Shown here piece by piece: positions 58,004-64,000 of a DNA stretch of 64,000 bases; position 1 is the stretch's first letter; every line of letters starts with the position of its first letter. Source of the DNA: Plasmodium coatneyi (taxonomy: Eukaryota > Apicomplexa > Aconoidasida > Haemosporida > Plasmodiidae); NCBI RefSeq assembly GCF_001680005.1, contig NC_033557.1, positions 124,001 through 188,000 of the forward strand. Reading direction: 5' to 3'. The position numbers and the translations under genes were made by a program. The notes under the pieces were generated by a model. The model ran no database searches. It was not told the origin of the DNA and worked only from the letters and a program-made list of their open reading frames with translations.

Positions 58004-58308
58004 ATGTCGGCACGGTCAAATTTAATAGGATACTTGGGGGGAATGAAAAGGGCCCCTCCGATTTTTTATCCATGTGAGAAGGATTCACAGAGCGAAGTAG
58101 TTATTCATGCGCATGCGATTAGGAATGTTCCTGTTTGTGCACTTGAGCGTGTGGCTGAGTAATCCGTTTGCATACTTCCCGAGGGGGAAAACCCTCCACA
58201 GGGCTACAACTCCCAGCTCGCGCTTTGAATAGGCAAAAATGTGGGGATTTTTCCTCCCACTATTTTTCTACTTTCACTAAGAAGTGCTACCAAAGAAGTG
58301 GTAACTAA
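58004..58308 (+). CDS. Candidate small two-exon gene (~76 aa), unknown function
   Basis: Exon 1 (58004-58158) encodes MSARSNLIGYLGGMKRAPPI onward to VPVCALERVA. A GTAATC donor and a TTTGAATAG acceptor define a 74-nt intron (58159-58232), and exon 2 (58233-58308) continues EQKCGDFSSHYFSTFTKKCY to a stop. Phase is conserved across the join. The junction creates a C-x9-C spacing (C-ALERVAEQK-C) with further cysteines upstream and downstream. This hints at another CHCH-like intermembrane-space protein, but a canonical second C-x9-C is not visible. It is head-to-head with the CMC1-like gene, so a shared promoter is possible. The intron is short and the evidence is only composition plus phase, so this could be chance. 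Confidence 0.33.
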
Positions 58309-58621
58309 GAACCTTCCCATGACACAATGATGGAGAAAAAAAGTTCCTTCCTTTTTAAACCTATTTTTTGGGACACACTGGCCATATTATGTATCTATTG
58401 CACGCTCTCCTCTTCGGCTGAATTGGATCACGCGGACTTCCCTTTTTTCGCCCTTAAAAGTTGTAAAATTTTGAATTATAAAATTTTCACTTTAAAATGA
58501 GAATATGCTAACAAAGTGTTATTTTCAAAACGGAAAAAAAGTGGGCATATATTTGCGCAATGCCTCAAATATGGACAATTTTCTTAACAAAAAAAAAAAA
58601 AAAAAAAAGGGACAACAAAAT
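58309..58621. other. Intergenic stretch, no feature seen
   Basis: AT-rich sequence with poly(A) near 58590-58608. Nothing supportable is seen in it. Confidence 0.5.
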
Positions 58622-58707
58622 TTAACGCTGACCATTGAAGTGGTGGAACTGTGATAAGATTGGACGGTTACAAAATATGGTTAACACAAAAAAAAAATAA
58701 AAGTACG

Positions 58708-58932
58708 TCACATGCGATGTGCACATAGGTATACGTAACTACATATGTTTTTGCTCACATGTGCGACGACGTGGACACTCCAAACCAATGCCAAGGCAAT
58801 GGCAACGGCAACTGCGCCTGCACAAATGATGGCTAACGGCGGGGGGCGAAGCAAAATAACAGCGCTCCTCAATTTTAAGCGGTCCGCTTCACCCCCTACC
58901 CCTACCATTTTGAGTAATCTCCAAATTAGCAT
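58708..58932 (-). CDS. Candidate small single-pass membrane protein (up to 74 aa)
   Basis: The frame from an ATG at 58932 encodes a basic N-terminus (MLIWRLLKMVGVGGEADRLK) and then a strongly hydrophobic helix (AIICAGAVAVAIALALVWSV), ending at 58708. A GTGAGC donor at 58758 and a strong acceptor (TCTTATCACAG) at 58650-58649 could instead splice to a short end (FHHFNGQR) finishing at 58622. The segment is markedly less AT-rich than its surroundings, but several frames on both strands are open, which weakens the case. It lies 0.17 kb downstream of the MT-A70 stop on the same strand. Confidence 0.25.
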   Translation of the reverse strand: MLIWRLLKMVGVGGEADRLKLRSAVILLRPPPLAIICAGAVAVAIALALVWSVHVVAHVSKNICSYVYLCAHRM

Positions 58933-59099
58933 CTTCCTAGTTTGTTCCCAGTGTGCACATCACAATATTCCACACTCCGAATGTTTGCCACCTCGTGGTG
59001 ACCCCCTAAAAGGGTATTCCTCCAGATGGACTACGTCCTTGCCGTGTGGTACTTACGTCATGCAAATGTAGTTGTGGCCGCGTGTACCACGCATCGGTG

Positions 59100-61508
59100 C
59101 TACTCCCCGCAGAGCGGCATGTTGAACTGGGCGGCTACCTTGTTATACCTCTCCTTAATCTGGGGGTGGTGCAAAACCACGCCGTTCAGCTGGTTCCCCA
59201 GGGTGATCCAGTTCCTCCTAATATTGTGGGGCCGCCCGAAAAGTTCGATTTTTAAATTCTGTGGACACATTCTCTCTATAAGGGAGTAAATTTCGTCGGG
59301 TTTACGAGAAGTTTCTCTCACTTCCGACACGATCACATTGCAGTCAATATTTCTATTCACAACGGGGTTTCCCTTAATGCCCACTAGGCAATGCTCCTTG
59401 GAATGATTCAACCAGTGGCCAGTCCTACCAGTTCTTATAATTCTTTGCAAATGATTCGTTTTAACCCATAAAATTTCTTCCACCCTTTTGTAACCCCATA
59501 TTTGTAGGCACTCCCTTGCTAGTTCCATTGCCCTACCAGTGACCCACAAAAAGATCATACCTTCATCTTGTATTAGCTGTACAGGTAACAGCTTCATTTC
59601 ATTATCCGTCATCGTCCCGTAGGGTAAATCCATATGGATATCCCACGGAGGGTCTGCCATGACAACACTAACGTACTGGTTAAATATACTCAAGTCGAAG
59701 TTTCTTAAATCGCATCGTATCCACTGAGGTCCATACGTATTATCCGACATGCTAAATATGTCGACTTTCTTCTCAGTCACACATTCTTGGTGGCTACCTA
59801 CTACCTGATCATCTTTATCCACCGCGTAGTGAACAAATTTGCACGTCTCGATGTGCCTGCAGGTGTCCAAATAGGAACAGTCTCCCAATGACACGTCTGT
59901 ATGCTCGGATATAATTTTTTTAAAATGAACTTTGTTGCATTCCTTGTTGCAATCTTTGTTATTCTTTTGGCATGCCTTTTTGGTTAAATGTGGACATATA
60001 ATTTTTACAGAGTCGTCTTTTTTTTGAAACTTTTTTATTCGCATTTCTTCTATCACCGTTGGTGCTTCGATTATGGACAGAATGTTGGTCTTTTCCTGTT
60101 TTATTTTCTTTTCCTTCGCTGTTGGTTCGTTTAGTAAATTTTCTAGATAACTTATTTTGTTGCCCCCACTAGTGTTGCTAACATGTGTGGCATCTTCACT
60201 CTGATTGTATTTGTTTCCGCCTTGGGTATGATCTGCATATTTTCCTTCATACTCCATGGCATAGTTTTGGCCATGAATTTGTTTTTGTTTTTTTTTTTCA
60301 TTTTCTTGCAGAAGCGAATTGTACGTGTTACTCCCGCTTCCGTCTGACCCCCCGATGGTTCGATACTCATACGGGATTTGCATACGCCCGCCCTTTTTAT
60401 CGTCAATACATCCCCTGTCACTCCTCTTTGTGCCTATTCCTACACATGATCCACCTCCCCCTCGGGAACCACCCTTACCCTGTTGGAACAAACACTTGGT
60501 GAGTAAATTCTTCACATTCTTTATGTAGATAACTTTTATTATGATGCTTATTCCCACATTTTCTATATCAATGCAGGCCTCCTCTATGTTTATTTCTTTA
60601 TGTTTTTCCAAACTGGGGTCAGTTGAATTCGTACCAATTTGGTTCCCCCCCCCTCTGCTGCTAAGAGACATATACGTGAGTACTTCATTTAGAATATTTA
60701 TTTTCAGTAACTTTACATTTTTCCTATTTCTGTTTTTTATTTCTCTCAATATTTCCACCGAAGATAGGGACATATTCATCTTACCTTTATTTTCATTTTC
60801 CTTCCCACACATTTGTAGCAATAACTTGCAGGTGTATATTAGCAAACTTGCGCTGTCGTTTATTTCTATGTTAGTTAAATTGGTTAGTAATTCGTAAGAG
60901 GTGCTACTCCCTGGGGTGGGTCCCTTTTTGTCCCTCTGCTTGGTAGGTTCTACATCCTTGTTAGACGTGTTTTCATTAAACGAGCGAACGCTATGTGCGC
61001 TTTGACTCACATTAGAGGAATCTCTCCCTAGTTTCCCAGGGCGGATGCTCCACTGCTTCGCACCATCTGGCGTGTTGCTTCTGCTGAAGACGGGGTTATC
61101 CTTATTCCTCGTGAGAATTGGTTTGCTTTGTTTTGCGTCCAACAGGGGTTCTTTCCTCCCCTGCCACGTAGGTTCGTCATAGTGTGAACGGTCGACGTGG
61201 TGCCCCCGATCATCCGGGTACCTCCGATCGTTTTTCCTATGACTTATCTGGTTATAGCTGCCAGAGCTGCTTCCCCCGGGGGGGTCCCTTCTTCCCTTGT
61301 TCCCCCACTCATCCTCCACGCGGTGCTCTCTATCTCTCCTTAACGTTTGCTCATTTTTACGATCATAGGAATTCTCTTCATTTTTTCCTTCTCTTTTTCT
61401 TTCCTCCAAATTCGGTTCCTTCTTTTCTCCTAAGTTACTGTCAATTATGTTTATGTTCCCAAGCAGTTCTCTTTTCCTTTTCAGATATTTCTCCCTGGCC
61501 AACGACAT
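59100..61508 (-). CDS. MT-A70 family mRNA N6-adenosine methyltransferase, METTL3 orthologue (802 aa)
   Basis: Transfers a methyl group from S-adenosylmethionine to the N6 of adenosine in mRNA; core of the m6A writer complex in the nucleus. The catalytic DPPW motif is at about residue 618 (VVMADPPWDIHMDLPYGTM). It is followed by FLWVTGRAMELARECLQIWG, the KTNHLQRIIRTGRTGHWLNH RNA-contact loop and the FGRPHNIRRNWITLGNQLNG end block, all typical of METTL3. Upstream, residues ~520-580 contain the paired CCCH zinc fingers preceding the METTL3 catalytic domain (HFKKIISEHTDVSLGDCSYL, then CRHIETCKFVHY). The N-terminal ~500 residues are charged and low-complexity, with Gly/Ser/Arg-rich tracts, and have little similarity to other METTL3 proteins. 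Single exon, start at MSLAREKYLKRKRELLGN. From memory the P. falciparum orthologue is on chromosome 7 near dynein, matching this layout. Confidence 0.95.
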   Translation of the reverse strand: MSLAREKYLKRKRELLGNINIIDSNLGEKKEPNLEERKREGKNEENSYDRKNEQTLRRDREHRVEDEWGNKGRRDPPGGSSSGSYNQISHRKNDRRYPDDRGHHVDRSHYDEPTWQGRKEPLLDAKQSKPILTRNKDNPVFSRSNTPDGAKQWSIRPGKLGRDSSNVSQSAHSVRSFNENTSNKDVEPTKQRDKKGPTPGSSTSYELLTNLTNIEINDSASLLIYTCKLLLQMCGKENENKGKMNMSLSSVEILREIKNRNRKNVKLLKINILNEVLTYMSLSSRGGGNQIGTNSTDPSLEKHKEINIEEACIDIENVGISIIIKVIYIKNVKNLLTKCLFQQGKGGSRGGGGSCVGIGTKRSDRGCIDDKKGGRMQIPYEYRTIGGSDGSGSNTYNSLLQENEKKKQKQIHGQNYAMEYEGKYADHTQGGNKYNQSEDATHVSNTSGGNKISYLENLLNEPTAKEKKIKQEKTNILSIIEAPTVIEEMRIKKFQKKDDSVKIICPHLTKKACQKNNKDCNKECNKVHFKKIISEHTDVSLGDCSYLDTCRHIETCKFVHYAVDKDDQVVGSHQECVTEKKVDIFSMSDNTYGPQWIRCDLRNFDLSIFNQYVSVVMADPPWDIHMDLPYGTMTDNEMKLLPVQLIQDEGMIFLWVTGRAMELARECLQIWGYKRVEEILWVKTNHLQRIIRTGRTGHWLNHSKEHCLVGIKGNPVVNRNIDCNVIVSEVRETSRKPDEIYSLIERMCPQNLKIELFGRPHNIRRNWITLGNQLNGVVLHHPQIKERYNKVAAQFNMPLCGE

Positions 61509-62594
61509 TTTTGGTTTTCTGTTTTTTTTTCTATATTTGAAAGCGCTCTTTACGCCTTACCCATCCAGCAGCTATATGGAGGGTACACGCTGAAGGTACG
61601 TAAAAGAGTTCATTCGTTCATGCGTACATAACGTGGGGGGGGACATTCATATTCATACACTTACCATGTTTACCCTTCCTTTTGGGGGAAGGAAAAATTT
61701 AAGTTGTCACGTATTCTGCCTTAGCTTCTCCCCTTTTAACGTTCTTTTGCCTTTTCCCTTTTTTTACGCACGCCTCGCGCACATTGGTATGCATACTCAC
61801 ATCATGTATGGGTCATTTTTTTTTTTTTCCCAACGCCCCTTTTGCAAAAAAAAAAAATCATTTTGCAGAAAAATCCTTTTGACACATGCCTATGCGTTGT
61901 TTCCTTTTTTACCATCAACTGTGGGGAAAAAAAACTGATTCTTTTTAACCAAGGGGAAAACAAAAATGGGAAAGCGTGAAGAAATTCATTGTTACGATGA
62001 TAAGGAACATCATGGGAACTTTGCCACATGAAAGGCTACCCCCCTTAAGGGTAAAAAAAAGAACATAATTCAAAATTTTCATAGCATTTTATCCGCCTTC
62101 CTATTTATTTTTACCAAACCAGTCGGAATGAAAAAGAGAATGTAGTACCAATCCCTTTAAACGCCACTCACATAAAGCAGCCACGTTGCAAACCACACAA
62201 GATGCATGTGCTACTATGCACGCATGTCACTTTTTATGGGGGGTTGAAAAGTTGGCAAGAAAGGAGGGGGGGCGTCTACAAAGGCACGCACAACACATGT
62301 GCGGCGTTCCCTTCCTCCATGAGAAGGTTTTTAAGAAGGAATGGCACACATATGTGGGGTGGGGGTATCTTCCCCCGTATGTGTACAATGGGTGACGCGC
62401 TCGCGCAGCTGACCCGCTAACGAAAAAAAAAGCACAAATGGGTGTAAACAGGTATAATAAGACGGCGTAATAACGCGTAAAAAAGCAGACAAATGAAAAG
62501 GTCGAAAAAGTGAACCAAATATTCACATACAAACAGAAATGCCCATTTACGATAACGAGGGGGGGGGAAGGTCCGGTGAGGTGCGTCCCCCAAC
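61509..62594. other. Intergenic region between MT-A70 and BRX1
   Basis: This is the promoter of the MT-A70 gene and the 3' flank of BRX1; both genes are on the minus strand. It contains G-runs, poly(T)/poly(A) runs near 61818 and 61845, and no supportable gene or RNA. Confidence 0.6.
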
Positions 62595-63941
62595 CTAATA
62601 GTCTATGTCCCTCTTAATCGGCGTCCGGATAAACTTCATCCTTTTAAGAATCTTCTTTTTCTTCTTTAAATTCTGCATTTTCTTATGGGCATTCTTTTTC
62701 ATGCGCATCTGCTGCGGGGAAACATAATTCTTGTACTTGACATTTTCGTACAGAACCCTCCCTTTGAAACACTCCTCAAAGATGCGTATAATATGTAGGG
62801 TAAACTTGGGCCCAATTTCCACCAACTTCTGTTTATTCACATTGTTAGAATCTGCCAATGTGATGGGCATTATTTGGTAATGTCTAAAGTATATAAGATT
62901 ATTCACATGCACAAAAGAGTAGCAGTGATCGTAGAAGGGTTTGCTTAGCGGATGGTAGTTGGGTGTCCCAAACACTTGAATGAAAACCTCCTTTATTAAC
63001 TTTAGGTGCTCCAATTCGTCAAATGGCTTACTAAAAATTAGAAGCGGCCTTGAATAGAGTAGGCAGTTTCCAGAAAAGAGTAAACTGTGCAGGGGGATAT
63101 AATCCAAGATCTCAAAATATAGGGAAGGTCCCGTTCTATTTTTACATATCCACAAACAATATCTTTTTTTTTTTATATCGAAAAAGATTATGTTATTGCA
63201 GTTTCTGCTGTAGCTTATGTCACATAGGTCACTTTTTTTGGCCTTTTTGTTCCACTTGCTTTCCGTCTTATGATGCGGCAACAATAGCTTTAAATTTTCG
63301 ACGAACGATTTGCAGTTTTTTTTCTTCAGCGGCGACCTCACGATCAGCACTCTCTGTCGGTTTCTCCATAGCTCGTTCTTTTGGATGTACGTTGCGTCTT
63401 TCAACATGTAGGGGTCTTCATCCGCGCCGTCGTCGACCGCGTCTCCTTCGTCATCCTCCTCCACCTGGTCATCTCCATCTTCTTCATCTTCCTCCTCCTC
63501 ATCATCTTCGTCATCTTCTTCATCCTCGAGGTCGTCCTCTTCGTCATCATCATCATCATCTTCATTTTCATCGTCATTTTCATCGTCATTTTCATCGTCG
63601 TCATCGTCTTGTTCTTCTTCCTCATCAATTTCATCGTCATCCAGGTCATCCTCCTCCATGTCGTCGTCTTCCTCCTGCCCTTCTTCCTCTTCTTCGTCAA
63701 CTTCTTCACCATCCTTTTCGCCCTCCTCCTCTTCATCTACTTCCTCGTCTGCTTCATCATCCTTCTCATCGTCTTCCCCTTCTTCCTCCTCACCCTCCAT
63801 TTCCCCGTGGCTGACTTTTTGTTTTTTTCTCGCCTTCATTTCGTCCTCTTCGTCGTACTCGGCATCAATTTCGTCATTTTCGTCCTCCTCTTCAACATCC
63901 TGGACTACTTCTATACTTTCCTCTTCTCCCTGTTCACTCAT
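62595..63941 (-). CDS. Ribosome biogenesis protein BRX1, Brix domain (448 aa)
   Basis: Nucleolar factor needed for assembly of the large (60S) ribosomal subunit. The Brix domain spans about residues 190-400: it begins WRNRQRVLIVRSP and continues CNNIIFFDIKKKRYCLWICK, PSLYFEILDYIPLHSLLFSG, RPLLIFSKPFDE and FTLHIIRIFEECFKGRVLYE, in the order found in BRX1. The last ~45 residues are Lys-rich, as expected for nucleolar targeting or rRNA binding. Residues 1-182 are an extreme Glu/Asp-rich extension (long EEE/DDD blocks), much larger than in yeast or human BRX1. This makes the antisense strand open for over 250 codons, which is an artefact. Single exon; the start MSEQGEEESIE is the only plausible ATG. 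Confidence 0.92.
   Translation of the reverse strand: MSEQGEEESIEVVQDVEEEDENDEIDAEYDEEDEMKARKKQKVSHGEMEGEEEEGEDDEKDDEADEEVDEEEEGEKDGEEVDEEEEEGQEEDDDMEEDDLDDDEIDEEEEQDDDDDENDDENDDENEDDDDDDEEDDLEDEEDDEDDEEEEDEEDGDDQVEEDDEGDAVDDGADEDPYMLKDATYIQKNELWRNRQRVLIVRSPLKKKNCKSFVENLKLLLPHHKTESKWNKKAKKSDLCDISYSRNCNNIIFFDIKKKRYCLWICKNRTGPSLYFEILDYIPLHSLLFSGNCLLYSRPLLIFSKPFDELEHLKLIKEVFIQVFGTPNYHPLSKPFYDHCYSFVHVNNLIYFRHYQIMPITLADSNNVNKQKLVEIGPKFTLHIIRIFEECFKGRVLYENVKYKNYVSPQQMRMKKNAHKKMQNLKKKKKILKRMKFIRTPIKRDIDY
63390..63935 (-). repeat. Asp/Glu low-complexity tract of BRX1
   Basis: Repetitive GAN/GAY codons encode nearly pure acidic blocks. They include degenerate 12-18 nt units (DDENDDENDDENEDDDDD) around 63540-63610. 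Slippage-prone and probably length-polymorphic. Confidence 0.8.
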
Positions 63942-64000
63942 TTTATGTTATGACGATGAGGCAGATTGATAATTCTTCAAATGTGAGCTTACATAAATGA
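63942..64000. other. 5' flank of BRX1
   Basis: Fifty-nine bases upstream of the BRX1 start. The promoter is mostly outside the window. Confidence 0.5.

Noticed and set aside
63050..63969. Plus-strand frames of 254, 190 and 103 codons rich in His/Pro, Phe/Ile or Ser
   Set aside because: They are antisense translations of the Glu/Asp repeat of BRX1; codon bias of acidic repeats leaves the opposite strand open.
1..64000. tRNA, rRNA, CRISPR arrays, transposons and prokaryotic operon signals
   Set aside because: None was recognised by eye on either strand; the genome context is a eukaryotic parasite. A tRNAscan or Rfam run was not possible.

Overview
This window is a nuclear chromosome segment from a malaria parasite (Plasmodium). 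The evidence is its ApiAP2 proteins with Asn/Asp-rich low-complexity tracts, very long single-exon genes beside small multi-exon ones, short GT-AG introns, and intergenic DNA full of long poly(dA:dT) runs and TA/CA microsatellites. Coding DNA is much less AT-rich than in P. falciparum. This points to the P. vivax / P. knowlesi / P. cynomolgi group, but I cannot name the species. No SICAvar, pir or other subtelomeric family is visible, so this looks like chromosome core. From memory, the gene order (MT-A70 methyltransferase, MYND protein, dynein heavy chain, AP-4 beta, AP2-L) matches the right part of P. falciparum chromosome 7. That synteny was not checked.

Layout from left to right. 2.2-10.8 kb (+) is a 2864-aa, highly charged protein with three AP2-like domains that look divergent. 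12.1-13.1 kb (-) is a small three-exon gene of unknown function. 16.0-19.1 kb (-) is an ApiAP2 factor with two AP2 domains and a C-terminal ACDC-type domain, the probable AP2-L. 19.1-26.4 kb is a very AT-rich gap of about 7.3 kb with no gene I can support. 26.4-30.1 kb (+) is a four-exon beta-adaptin (AP-4 beta type). 30.8-33.5 kb (-) is a TruD/Pus7 pseudouridine synthase. 34.2-34.7 kb (+) is a two-exon single-pass membrane protein. 35.0-50.2 kb (-) is a two-exon cytoplasmic-type dynein heavy chain of 4970 aa. 51.9-52.3 kb (-) is an LC8-like dynein light chain. 53.3-53.9 kb (-) is a probable small spliced gene. 54.1-56.4 kb (+) is a two-exon MYND zinc-finger protein. 56.9-57.8 kb (-) is a four-exon twin-CX9C (CMC1-like) mitochondrial protein. 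58.0-58.9 kb holds two candidate small genes. 59.1-61.5 kb (-) is the METTL3/MT-A70 mRNA adenosine methyltransferase. 62.6-63.9 kb (-) is the ribosome-assembly factor BRX1.

The genes do not form one pathway, as expected for a eukaryotic housekeeping segment. Some are thematically linked: a dynein heavy chain and an LC8-like light chain on the same strand 1.8 kb apart, two AP2-domain proteins at the left end, and three RNA-modification or ribosome-assembly genes (Pus7-like, MT-A70, BRX1). No tRNA, rRNA, CRISPR array or transposon was recognised. The least explained items are the divergent giant AP2-like protein, several short spliced genes that simple ORF calling would miss, and the long gap between AP2-L and AP-4 beta.
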